Shown here: positions 6,046 through 12,794 of the stretch, one piece after another | How the letters are laid out: the number at the start of each line of letters is the position of its first letter | Position numbering within the stretch: position 1 is the first letter of the stretch | Assembly: GCA_023437345.1 (NCBI GenBank) | Contig: JAEZGC010000310.1 | Location: 1 to 14,273 of the forward strand | DNA from: Actinomycetes bacterium | GTDB taxonomy: Bacteria; Actinomycetota; Actinomycetes; Propionibacteriales; Propionibacteriaceae | Direction: 5' to 3' | DNA length: 14,273 nt | Notes under the pieces: generated by a model | Database searches by the model: none | Told to the model about the DNA's origin: nothing | What the model saw: the letters and a program-made list of their open reading frames with translations, nothing else | Translations under genes and position numbers: made by a program

Positions 6046-6444
6046 AGGGGCCAGGTCGTCGAGCAAGGCCTCGACGCGGCGGCGGATCTTGTCGCGGATC
6101 GGACGGACCGCCTCGATCCCCTGCCCCGCCGGGTCGTCAAGCACCCAGTCCTCGTACCGCTTGCCGGGGTACCAGGGACAGGTGTCGCCGCACCCCATGG
6201 TGATGACGACATCGGCCGACTTCACCTCGTCAGTGGTGAGCACCTTCGGCTGCTCACCACCGATGTCGATGCCCTCCTCCGCCATCGCGGCGACGGCGAC
6301 CGGGTTGATCATGGACGCCGGTTGCGAGCCGGCCGAGCGAACCTCCACGCGGCCCTTGCCGAGGGCGTTGAGGTAGCCGGCGGCCATCTGGGATCGTCCG
6401 GCGTTGTGGACGCAGACGAACAGGACGACGGGTTGGTCAGCCAT
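6040..6444 (-). CDS. arsC: arsenate reductase, LMW-phosphatase type
   Basis: 134 residues, the low-molecular-weight protein-tyrosine-phosphatase fold. The P-loop C-X5-R is CVHNAGRS with catalytic Cys11 and Arg17. The second signature MGCGDTCPWYPGKRYEDW (83-100) places C85 and C89 in a CGDxCP arrangement, followed by the general-acid region DDPAG (103-107). This CGDxCP form is the one seen in actinobacterial, mycothiol-linked arsenate reductases, so reduction of arsenate through mycothiol/mycoredoxin is likely but not proven. ATG 6444 has GAGG six bases upstream; an alternative ATG 6456 overlaps the stop of the upstream fusion gene as ATGA and would add four residues. Either way the gene is coupled to the fusion upstream. 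Confidence 0.92.
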   Translation of the reverse strand: MADQPVVLFVCVHNAGRSQMAAGYLNALGKGRVEVRSAGSQPASMINPVAVAAMAEEGIDIGGEQPKVLTTDEVKSADVVITMGCGDTCPWYPGKRYEDWVLDDPAGQGIEAVRPIRDKIRRRVEALLDDLAPA

Positions 6445-6452
6445 AAAGGGCC

Positions 6453-7433
6453 TCATCTGTCCAGGCTTGCGATATCGGTCAGCAGGTGACGGACCTTGAG
6501 CTCGACAGCGTCCGCGATGCCACGGACCGTCTCGAGCGGTTGGCCCTCGGGGTCGCTCAGGTCCCAGTCCAGGTAGCGCTTGCCGGGGTACAGCGGGCAG
6601 GCATCGCCGCACCCCATCGTCACCACCACGTCGGCGGCGTGCAGCACGTCGTCGGTGAGCGGCTTTGGGAAATCGCCGGCCAGGTCGATGCCGCGCTCGG
6701 CCATCACCTGCAGCACTGTCGGGCTGACCTGGTCGGCGGGAGCCGAACCCGCCGATCGGACGTGCACCCTGCCCTGGCCGAGGGTGCGCAGAAAGCCGGC
6801 GGCGAGCTGGGACCGGCCGGCGTTGCGGGTGCAGACCAGCAGCACCTCCACCAGCGGCTTCGCGAGCGCGCCCTCGGCCTGCGCCAACGCGGTCAGCCGT
6901 TCCTCGGCGAAGCGCAGGGCCAGTACCGGGACGTAGGTCTTGACCTTCGCAACGCCGTAGAGCGCCTGGTAGGACTCGCGCGCGGCGCGGTCGACGGTTT
7001 CGACGGCGAACACACCCGCGAATCGGTAGGCGAGTTCCTCGGCACCCCTTCGCAAGACCTTGTCGGCAGATCCCGACGCCAACGACGGCCGGGCGCGGCC
7101 CCACCTCGCCGGGCCCGGATCCGAGCCGATCTGTCCTTTCGCAAGGCCGGTCAGCAGCGTGGCGACACCGGCGAGGGCTGTCGGGTTCACCCGGTACGAG
7201 ACCGTCGTGCCGACCCGCGACCGGACGACCAGGCCGGCGTCGAACAGTGCCTTGAGGTGGTGGGAGATCGTCGGCTGGGACACCGGGAGGCCCGCCCCGA
7301 GCTCACCAGCTGTCGCGCCGGGTCGCGCGGCGATCAGCGTCACGAGGTCGAATCGGACGGGATCAGCCAGAGCGCGCAGCATCGGGACTGCAGCCCCCTG
7401 CTCGGCCAGCATCACCGTCCCGCTGTTAGACAT
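6453..7433 (-). CDS. ArsR - three-helix bundle - ArsC fusion protein
   Basis: 326 residues in three parts. Residues 1-96 are an ArsR-family winged helix (LRALADPVRFDLV 19-31, recognition helix VSQPTISHHLKALFDAGLV 51-69). After a linker (97-118), residues about 120-188 form a helical segment (ELAYRFAGVFA...FAEERLTALA) matching the three-helix domain that precedes some actinobacterial ArsC proteins. Residues 194-326 are a complete LMW-phosphatase ArsC: P-loop CTRNAGRS with Cys201 and Arg207, then MGCGDACPLYPGKRYLDW with C275 and C279, and DLSDPEG. The ArsR domain has no cysteine at all; where the sensor CxC would stand it reads GATAGELGAG. The reductase half is intact. ATG 7433 begins MSNSGTVML; AGAGGT abuts it, and a -10 candidate 6 nt upstream allows a leaderless start. 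A later ATG (residue 8) is the alternative. It is followed by arsC with ATGA-type overlap. Confidence 0.9.
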   Translation of the reverse strand: MSNSGTVMLAEQGAAVPMLRALADPVRFDLVTLIAARPGATAGELGAGLPVSQPTISHHLKALFDAGLVVRSRVGTTVSYRVNPTALAGVATLLTGLAKGQIGSDPGPARWGRARPSLASGSADKVLRRGAEELAYRFAGVFAVETVDRAARESYQALYGVAKVKTYVPVLALRFAEERLTALAQAEGALAKPLVEVLLVCTRNAGRSQLAAGFLRTLGQGRVHVRSAGSAPADQVSPTVLQVMAERGIDLAGDFPKPLTDDVLHAADVVVTMGCGDACPLYPGKRYLDWDLSDPEGQPLETVRGIADAVELKVRHLLTDIASLDR

Positions 7434-7439
7434 ACCTCT

Positions 7440-7468
7440 ATATTGATGGTTATCGAAACACTGGTCAA
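7440..7468 (-). promoter_or_regulatory. promoter and candidate operator of the arsR-arsC fusion
   Basis: On the minus strand TTGACC (7463-7468) is five of six for a -35 box, and CAATAT (7440-7445) follows after 17 bp, leaving six bases to the ATG. Between the boxes lies an imperfect inverted repeat TTGAT-GGTT-ATCGAA (plus strand, 7443-7457) that could bind the fused ArsR domain. The -10 match is weak. Confidence 0.4.
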
Positions 7469-7478
7469 GGGGGTGGCG

Positions 7479-7533
7479 CAGCGGCGGTAAGGGAGGAGTC
7501 TCGACGCGAGCCGCGTCAGCGGGTCGCGGAATA
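7479..7533 (-). repeat. 55-bp hairpin repeat, copy A
   Basis: Read on the minus strand it starts TATTCCG, forms a 9-bp stem (7527-7519 with 7514-7506, one C-C mismatch) around the loop TGAC, then continues with the unpaired tail GTCGAGACTCCTCCCTT and ACCGCCGCTG. It matches copy B outside the stem at all but one base. It lies between tgt and the fusion gene, just upstream of the TTGACC box. Confidence 0.85.
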
Positions 7534-7556
7534 GACGAAGGACCGCGACGCCGCGG

Positions 7557-7611
7557 CAGCGGCGGCAAGGGAGGAGTCTCGACGGACGACGCGTCAGCGG
7601 CGTCCGGAATA
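7557..7611 (-). repeat. 55-bp hairpin repeat, copy B, overlapping the end of tgt
   Basis: Same element as copy A, 78 bp away in the same orientation: TATTCCG, a 9-bp stem (7605-7597 with 7592-7584, one C-T mismatch) around loop TGAC, then the shared tail. The TGA of the loop is the tgt stop codon, so the element encodes the last residues (YSGRR) of that protein. The stem sequence differs from copy A at most positions while pairing is kept. Confidence 0.85.
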
Positions 7612-8889
7612 AAACCGGCCCAGGAACTCGGTCCGGAAGGCGTCGAAGTCGCCGGTGTCGATGGACGTCCGGATGTCGTCGACCAGGCGGACCGTGAAGC
7701 GTTCGTTGTGGATCGTGCACAGGGTGGAGGCCAGCATTTCCTTGGCCTTGAACAGGTGGTGCAGGTAGGCCCGGGTGTAGTTCGCGCAGGTGTAGCAGTC
7801 GCAGTGGTCGTCGATCGGGCCGAAGTTGCGCCGGTTGGCGGCCGTGACCACGTTGAACCGTCCGTCGCGGGTGTAGAGCGCGCCGTTGCGGGCGACCCGC
7901 GACGGCATCACGCAGTCGAAGGTGTCGGCCCCGGCTTCGATCGCGGCGAAGAAGTCGTCGGGCTCGGAGATCCCCAGCAGGTGTCGTGGCTTGTCGAACG
8001 GCAGTTCCCCGGTCACCCAGCCGACGATGGTGCCGAGGTTCTCCTTCTCAAGGGCCCCGCCGATCCCGAACCCGTCCAACCCGCCCCCGTCCACATCCAG
8101 GGATGCGAGGTCGCGTGCTGCCCGGCGGCGCGGGTCCTCGTACTGCGCGCCCTGGACGACGCCGAACAGCGCCTGGTAGGGCTTGCCTGTCCGCTCGGCG
8201 GTGAGCCGACCGTGCTCGGCGAGGCAGCGCACCGCCCAGGCGTGGGTCCGCTCGACCGAACGCTCCTGGTACTGCCGGGTGTTCATCAGGGTCGTGAGCT
8301 CGTCGAAGGCGAACATGATGTCGGCGCCGAGTTCGTGCTGGATCCGCATCGACACCTCGGGTGTGAAGCGGTGCAGGTCGCCGTTGAGGTGGGAGCGGAA
8401 GGTCACCCCGTCATCGTCGACGTGGGCCAGCCGGGTCTTCCCGTCGGCGATCACGTCGTCGTCGGCCAGCCCGACGGTGTCCATGGCGAGCACCTTCTTG
8501 AAGCCCACGCCCAGGCTCATCACCTGAAACCCACCCGAATCGGTGAAGGTGGGTCCGGTCCAGTTCATGAAGGCGCCGAGCCCGCCGGCCGCGTCCACGA
8601 TGTCCGACCCTGGTTGCAGGTAGAGGTGGTAGGCGTTGGCCAGCACCGCCTGGGCGCCCAGCTCAGCCACCGCCTCGGGCGGCACGGCCTTGACCGTCGC
8701 CTTGGTACCGACCGCGACGAACGCGGGGGTGCGGATCTCGCCGTGCGGCGTCCGGATCACACCGGTGCGGCCGGCGCCGCCGGGCAGGACGGAGCGGGGT
8801 TCGAAGCCGAACGGCGTCGCCGGGGACGCCTGCGGCGCGGCGGCGACGCCGGGCGGTTCGACCGGGCCGGCAGGTTCAGCCACTGGCAC
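7594..8889 (-). CDS. tgt: tRNA-guanine transglycosylase
   Basis: 431 residues, a TIM-barrel enzyme that swaps guanine-34 in GUN-anticodon tRNAs for a queuosine precursor base. The catalytic aspartates are Asp117 (FTDSGGFQ) and Asp325 (FDCVMPSRVARNG); Asp196 (FDEL) should bind the base. The zinc site C363-x-C365-xx-C368-x25-H394 is complete. GIGGALEKENLG (275-286) replaces the GGLAVGE loop of the Zymomonas-type enzyme and FDEL replaces FDEC; both changes are common in actinobacterial homologues. GTG 8887-8889 overlaps the rsmE stop by 14 nt; GTG 8883 is a close alternative, and the first ~26 residues are low-complexity. The gene closes the hrcA operon, and its last codons and stop lie inside hairpin repeat B. 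yhhQ nearby suggests a salvaged substrate. Confidence 0.94.
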   Translation of the reverse strand: MPVAEPAGPVEPPGVAAAPQASPATPFGFEPRSVLPGGAGRTGVIRTPHGEIRTPAFVAVGTKATVKAVPPEAVAELGAQAVLANAYHLYLQPGSDIVDAAGGLGAFMNWTGPTFTDSGGFQVMSLGVGFKKVLAMDTVGLADDDVIADGKTRLAHVDDDGVTFRSHLNGDLHRFTPEVSMRIQHELGADIMFAFDELTTLMNTRQYQERSVERTHAWAVRCLAEHGRLTAERTGKPYQALFGVVQGAQYEDPRRRAARDLASLDVDGGGLDGFGIGGALEKENLGTIVGWVTGELPFDKPRHLLGISEPDDFFAAIEAGADTFDCVMPSRVARNGALYTRDGRFNVVTAANRRNFGPIDDHCDCYTCANYTRAYLHHLFKAKEMLASTLCTIHNERFTVRLVDDIRTSIDTGDFDAFRTEFLGRFYSGRR

Positions 8890-9616
8890 GGGCGCCGAGA
8901 GCCTGGAGCTGGGCCAGGGCCACCACCCCCGCGGTCGAGGTCCGCAGCACGGTGTCGGCGATCAGGACCACCTTGCCGCCTGCGGAACTGAAGGTCTCGA
9001 TCTCGTGGTCGGTCAGGCCGCCCTCGGGGCCGACGATGAACATGATCTCGCCCGTCGCGGGGATCTCCAGGCCGGCCAGCGGGTCGGTGGCCGACTCGTG
9101 GAGGACGACGGTGAGCGAGGTCTGGGCGATCCGCAGCGCCAGTTCCGCGGTGGTCAGCGGGGCGCTCACTATGGGCACCCGGAACCGGCGCGACTGCTTG
9201 GCCGCCTCCCGTGCGGTGGCCCGCCACTTGGTCAGGCCGCGCTCCACCCGGTCCGGCGTCCAGCGGACCACCGAGCGTTCGGCCTGCCAGGGCAGGATCT
9301 CGTCCACCCCGAGTTCGGTGAGCAGCTCGACGGCGAGCTGGGCGCGGTCGCCCTTGGGCAGCGCCTGCACCGCGACATAAGTCACCGGGCCGGCCGGTGC
9401 GTGCACCACCTCGGCCACCTCGATGACCACCCGCTGCTTGCCCACCTCGACAACCGGGCCGCGGACGGCAGTGCCCGCTCCGTCGCTGACCCAGAGCACC
9501 TCGCCGGGACGGACCCGGCGGACCTGCGCGGCGTGACGGCCCTCCTCACCGGCAAGGGTGACCCGGGCGCCGACGTCGGGGCCGTCGAGATGGGCGAGGA
9601 ACAGCGGCTCGGTCAC
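8876..9616 (-). CDS. rsmE: 16S rRNA (uracil-1498-N3)-methyltransferase
   Basis: 246 residues, full length for the RsmE family: an N-terminal PUA-like domain (about 1-75, with EEGRHAAQVRRVRPGEVL at 24-41) and a C-terminal SPOUT/trefoil-knot methyltransferase domain. The SAM-binding knot is marked by IVGPEGGLTDHEI (194-206) and VLRTSTAGVVAL (223-234). The block REAAKQSRR (136-144) corresponds to the conserved E-A-x-Q-x-x-R motif. It methylates U1498 in the decoding centre of 16S rRNA. GTG 9614-9616 overlaps the dnaJ stop as GTGA, so translational coupling is likely. The dnaJ-rsmE order is standard for Actinobacteria. Confidence 0.95.
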   Translation of the reverse strand: MTEPLFLAHLDGPDVGARVTLAGEEGRHAAQVRRVRPGEVLWVSDGAGTAVRGPVVEVGKQRVVIEVAEVVHAPAGPVTYVAVQALPKGDRAQLAVELLTELGVDEILPWQAERSVVRWTPDRVERGLTKWRATAREAAKQSRRFRVPIVSAPLTTAELALRIAQTSLTVVLHESATDPLAGLEIPATGEIMFIVGPEGGLTDHEIETFSSAGGKVVLIADTVLRTSTAGVVALAQLQALGARASG

Positions 9617-10782
9617 GAGAAGGTCTCCTTCAGCCAGCCCAGCACCCCGCCCTTGTGGCGATCGGCCGCCACTTCGGGACGGCCCTCGTCGCGCAGGTCG
9701 GCGAACCGGCGCAGCAGCTCGCGCTGCTCGTCGTCCAGCCTGGTCGGGGTCTGCACCAGGAGGGTGACCCCCAGCTCGCCGCGGCCGCCGCCGCGCAGCC
9801 GCGGCACGCCGCGTCCGGGGACCGCGATCCGGGTGCCGGACTGGGTGCCGGCCGGGATCTGCACCGCGACGGTGGCGTCATCCTTGTCCAGGTCATCCCG
9901 CTCGGCTTCGAGGGTGGCAAGGGACACCTCGGTGCCGAGCGCGGCAGCCGTCATCGGCACCTTCACGACAACCTCGAGGTCGTCGCCGTTGCGCCGGAAC
10001 ACTTCGTGCGGGGCGACCGTGAGCTCGACGTACAGGTCGCCGGCCGGGCCGCCGCCGGGACCTACCTCGCCCTGGGAGTCGAGGTGGATCCGATTGCCGG
10101 TGCTCACCCCGGCAGGGATCTTGACGTTGATCGTGCGGCTGCTGCGTACCCGTCCTTCACCAGAGCACTCCCCGCACGGGTCCGGGATGGTCGTGCCGTA
10201 GCCGCGGCAGGCCGGGCAGGTCTGGGAGGTGCGGATGTCGCCGAGGAAGGACCGCTGCACCTGGGTGATCTCACCCTGGCCGTGGCAGGTGGTGCAGGTG
10301 ACCGGCGAGCTGCCGGGGTTGGCCCCGCCGCCGTTGCACCGCGGGCAGATCACCGCGGTGTCCACCCGCAGCGGCTTTGTGACCCCGAAGGCCGCCTCCG
10401 CCAGCGTGAGGGTGAGCCGGACCAGGGCGTCCTGACCCCGCCGGGTCCGCGAGCGCGGTCCGCGACTGGACGCCTGGGCGCCGAACATCGCGTCGACGAG
10501 GTTGGTGAAGTCGTAGCTGCCGCCGGGGAACCCGAAGCCGCCGAAGCCACCGGCGGAGTTGCCCAGCGGGTCACCGCCGCGGTCGTAGACCGACCGCTTG
10601 TGCGGGTCGTGCAGCACCTCGTAGGCCTCGCCGATCTGCTTGAACTTATCGGCGGCATCAGGCGCGTCGGCGACATCGGGATGGTACTTCATGGCCAGCC
10701 GGCGATAGGCCTTCTTGATCTGCTCGGAACTGGCGTCCCGCGGAACCCCCAGCACCTCGTAGTAGTCAGTGCTCACACTCAT
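9613..10782 (-). CDS. dnaJ: chaperone DnaJ (HrcA-linked, DnaJ2 type)
   Basis: 389 residues from ATG 10782, or 387 from GTG 10776. J domain at about 6-70 with HPD at 34-36 (MKYHPDV), then a short G/F-rich linker (GGFGGFGFPGG, 78-88). Four zinc-finger repeats CxxCxGxG are at 146-153, 163-170, 189-196 and 203-210, followed by the two C-terminal substrate-binding domains. It stimulates DnaK and holds unfolded clients. Start: AGAAGG abuts the ATG, while it is six bases ahead of the GTG, and the protein MSTDYYEVLG from the GTG matches how family members begin; the GTG is therefore plausible. The ATG overlaps the hrcA stop as ATGA. The G/F region is short, as in the hrcA-linked DnaJ2. Confidence 0.95.
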   Translation of the reverse strand: MSVSTDYYEVLGVPRDASSEQIKKAYRRLAMKYHPDVADAPDAADKFKQIGEAYEVLHDPHKRSVYDRGGDPLGNSAGGFGGFGFPGGSYDFTNLVDAMFGAQASSRGPRSRTRRGQDALVRLTLTLAEAAFGVTKPLRVDTAVICPRCNGGGANPGSSPVTCTTCHGQGEITQVQRSFLGDIRTSQTCPACRGYGTTIPDPCGECSGEGRVRSSRTINVKIPAGVSTGNRIHLDSQGEVGPGGGPAGDLYVELTVAPHEVFRRNGDDLEVVVKVPMTAAALGTEVSLATLEAERDDLDKDDATVAVQIPAGTQSGTRIAVPGRGVPRLRGGGRGELGVTLLVQTPTRLDDEQRELLRRFADLRDEGRPEVAADRHKGGVLGWLKETFS

Positions 10783-11795
10783 CCTTCTGCCAGGAAGCGC
10801 CCGACGTAGCGGGCCACCGCGCGCACCGCGGCGATTGTCGACGGGTAGTCCATCCGCGTCGGACCGACGATACCCAACGTGGCCCACGACTCCGGCGCGC
10901 TTCCGTACGCGCTGGCCACTACCGAGGTGGTGTGCAGCGGCTCGTACGGGTTCTCGTGCCCGATCCGCACCAGGACGTCATCGACCTCGACCGCCTCGCC
11001 GAGCAGGCGCAGCAGGATGACCTGCTCCTCCAGGGCCTCCAGGACCGGCTTGACCGTGCTCTCGAACTGGTCGGAGAACCGGGTCAGGTTCGGGACGCCG
11101 GCGACCGCGACACGGCCCGGCCGCTGGGCGCCCAGGATGTCGAGCAGCGCCGTGGTGACCACCGCACCCAGTTGACGCAGCGGCGGTGGCAGCTCGTCGG
11201 TGATCCGCTGGACGCTGGTCTCGGCACGATCGGGCGCCAGCCCGACCAGGGCCGCGTTCAGCCGGCCGCGCAGGTCGGCTATCGTCTCCTCCGAGGCGCC
11301 CCCGGTGTCGATCGACCGCTGCTCGACCCGTCCCACCGACGTCACCACGATGACCAGGGCGCGGTCGCCGCCGAGCGAGACCAGCTCGATGTGGCGCAGC
11401 GCAGAGCCGAGTTCGATCGGGTACTGCACGATGGCGACCTGGTGGGTGATCTGGGCCAGCAGCCGGACGGTGCGGCGCACCACGTCGTCGATGTCGGCGG
11501 CGCCGGCAAGGAAGGTCTCGATCGCGCGCCGCTCGGCGGTCGACAACGGCTTGACCGCGCCGAGACGGTCGACGAACAGGCGGTAGCCCTTGTCGGTGGG
11601 GATTCGGCCGGCCGAGGTGTGCGGCTGGGTGATGTAGCCCTCATCCTCCAGCACTGCCATGTCGTTGCGGACGGTGGCCGGCGAGACGTCGAGCTGGTAG
11701 CGCTCGACGAGGGCCTTGGACCCGACCGGCTCACGCATCGACACGTAGTCGGTCACTATGGCGCGAAGGATCGCGAGCTTGCGATCGTCGAGCAT
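10779..11795 (-). CDS. hrcA: heat-inducible transcription repressor HrcA
   Basis: 338 residues. An N-terminal winged helix (1-75) contains PVGSKALVERY (23-33), SPATVRNDMAVLEDEGYI (38-55) and HTSAGRIPTDKGYR (59-72), the standard HrcA signatures; a GAF-like and dimerisation region follows to the end. It represses heat-shock genes by binding CIRCE, with GroEL as the usual co-factor. A perfect CIRCE lies 21 bp upstream of its own ATG, so autoregulation is expected. GGAGG five bases before ATG 11795 supports the start. It overlaps dnaJ by ATGA and heads the operon hrcA-dnaJ-rsmE-tgt. Confidence 0.97.
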   Translation of the reverse strand: MLDDRKLAILRAIVTDYVSMREPVGSKALVERYQLDVSPATVRNDMAVLEDEGYITQPHTSAGRIPTDKGYRLFVDRLGAVKPLSTAERRAIETFLAGAADIDDVVRRTVRLLAQITHQVAIVQYPIELGSALRHIELVSLGGDRALVIVVTSVGRVEQRSIDTGGASEETIADLRGRLNAALVGLAPDRAETSVQRITDELPPPLRQLGAVVTTALLDILGAQRPGRVAVAGVPNLTRFSDQFESTVKPVLEALEEQVILLRLLGEAVEVDDVLVRIGHENPYEPLHTTSVVASAYGSAPESWATLGIVGPTRMDYPSTIAAVRAVARYVGRFLAEG

Positions 11796-11816
11796 GCCGG
11801 CCTCCGATCCTGATAT

Positions 11817-11843
11817 CTGGCACTCGTCGGGGTCGAGTGCCAG
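11817..11843. promoter_or_regulatory. CIRCE operator (HrcA binding site)
   Basis: CTGGCACTC - 9 bp - GAGTGCCAG, perfect 9-bp arms with the exact 9-bp spacer of CIRCE (consensus TTAGCACTC-N9-GAGTGCTAA). The first two bases of each arm deviate symmetrically (CTG for TTA), so the palindrome is intact. A TAGACT -10 candidate (11842-11847, minus strand) overlaps its edge. Confidence 0.95.
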
Positions 11844-11847
11844 TCTA
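11842..11847 (-). promoter_or_regulatory. candidate -10 box of the hrcA operon
   Basis: TAGACT on the minus strand fits TANNNT and would start transcription inside the CIRCE at about 11835, the usual arrangement for repression by HrcA. No clear -35 box is visible. Confidence 0.4.
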
Positions 11848-11938
11848 CAGCGTTATCGCCGGGGTTCCGGCGGGCAATGCCGGACGCCTCCCGCTCCACC
11901 GGTAGCACCCGGCGCGGCGCCGCATCCCCCCGCTCGGT

Positions 11939-11944
11939 TATCGT
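11939..11944 (+). promoter_or_regulatory. candidate -10 box of the metallo-hydrolase gene
   Basis: TATCGT lies seven bases before ATG 11952, with no Shine-Dalgarno sequence between, suggesting a leaderless message. GTG 11943 is in frame but would overlap the box. Confidence 0.4.
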
Positions 11945-11951
11945 GAACGCC

Positions 11952-12791
11952 ATGCCCCACGCGCACCTCGGCTCCTTCCAACCCGTCGCGGACGGGGTGT
12001 ACGTCGCGGTGGCCGAGCCGGCCGCGGTGAATGTCGGCCTCGTGGTCGGCGCCGAGTCGGCCCTTGTCGTGGATACCGGCTCCTCCCCCGCGCAGGGTGC
12101 GGCGATCCGCCGCGCCGCCGAGGACGTGGCCGGGGTCCCGGTCGCCGCCGTCGTGGTGACCCACTGGCACTGGGACCACTGGTTCGGACTGGCCGGCTTC
12201 GCCGGGGTCGCGAGCTACGGCCACGAGAGCCTGCTGGGCCGACTGGACGATCCCGACCTGCCGGCGCTGGCCGCCGAGCACGGTCTGGCCGGGTCCGACG
12301 TGGTTGCCCCGAGCGGGCCGTTCGCGCTGGCCCGGGTGATCGACCTCGGCGGGCGCCGGGTGGAACTGGTCCACTTCGGCCGCGGCCACACCGAGGGCGA
12401 CGTGGTGGCTGTCGTCCCCGACGCGAACCTTGTCTTCGTCGGGGACCTGCTGGAGCAGTCAGGTCCGCCGTCGATCGGCCCGGACTCCCACCTGAAGCTG
12501 TGGCCCAGCGCGGTGGACGGGGTCCTCGGCCTGGTCGACGAGGACACCGTCATCGTGCCCGGGCACGGGACGACCATCGACAGGCTGTTCGCCTTCGACC
12601 AGCGCGCCCGCATCTCGGGGCTGTACGGCCAGGTCGAGCACCTGGTCCGTCGCGGGATCAAGCCGGAGGTCGCCTACGAGGCCGGAGAATGGCCGTTCGA
12701 CGAGGCAGTGGTTCGCGCCGCGCTGCCGCTGGCCTACGCCGAACTCGCGGCCGCCGGCCTGGTCCCCCGCACCCAGCTCCCGCTGGTGTAG
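11952..12791 (+). CDS. metallo-beta-lactamase-fold hydrolase
   Basis: 279 residues, no signal peptide, so probably cytoplasmic. The metal-binding motif HWHWDH (71-76) supplies H71, H73, D75 and H76; H146 (GRGHTEGD), D165 (VGDLLEQ) and H205 (VPGHG) complete a two-metal site. The alternating tryptophans within HxHxDH and the GHTEGD block place it in the broad glyoxalase II / quinoprotein-relay-like branch rather than among true beta-lactamases. No additional domain fixes a substrate. After the core, residues 210-279 form a helical tail (DQRARISGLYGQVEHLVRRG). It is divergent from hrcA and convergent with the DUF5302 gene (3 nt between stops). The start is set by a -10 box seven bases upstream. 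Confidence 0.88.
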   Translation: MPHAHLGSFQPVADGVYVAVAEPAAVNVGLVVGAESALVVDTGSSPAQGAAIRRAAEDVAGVPVAAVVVTHWHWDHWFGLAGFAGVASYGHESLLGRLDDPDLPALAAEHGLAGSDVVAPSGPFALARVIDLGGRRVELVHFGRGHTEGDVVAVVPDANLVFVGDLLEQSGPPSIGPDSHLKLWPSAVDGVLGLVDEDTVIVPGHGTTIDRLFAFDQRARISGLYGQVEHLVRRGIKPEVAYEAGEWPFDEAVVRAALPLAYAELAAAGLVPRTQLPLV

Positions 12792-12794
12792 CTG

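Noticed and set aside
7479..7611. CRISPR array or transposon ends
   Set aside because: Only two copies in direct orientation with a 23-bp gap, each with an internal hairpin; no cas genes, transposase or target duplication nearby.
8636..10201. 521-codon plus-strand open frame across tgt, rsmE and dnaJ
   Set aside because: It runs antisense through three well-identified genes and shows no recognisable domain; stop codons are rare in such GC-rich antisense DNA.
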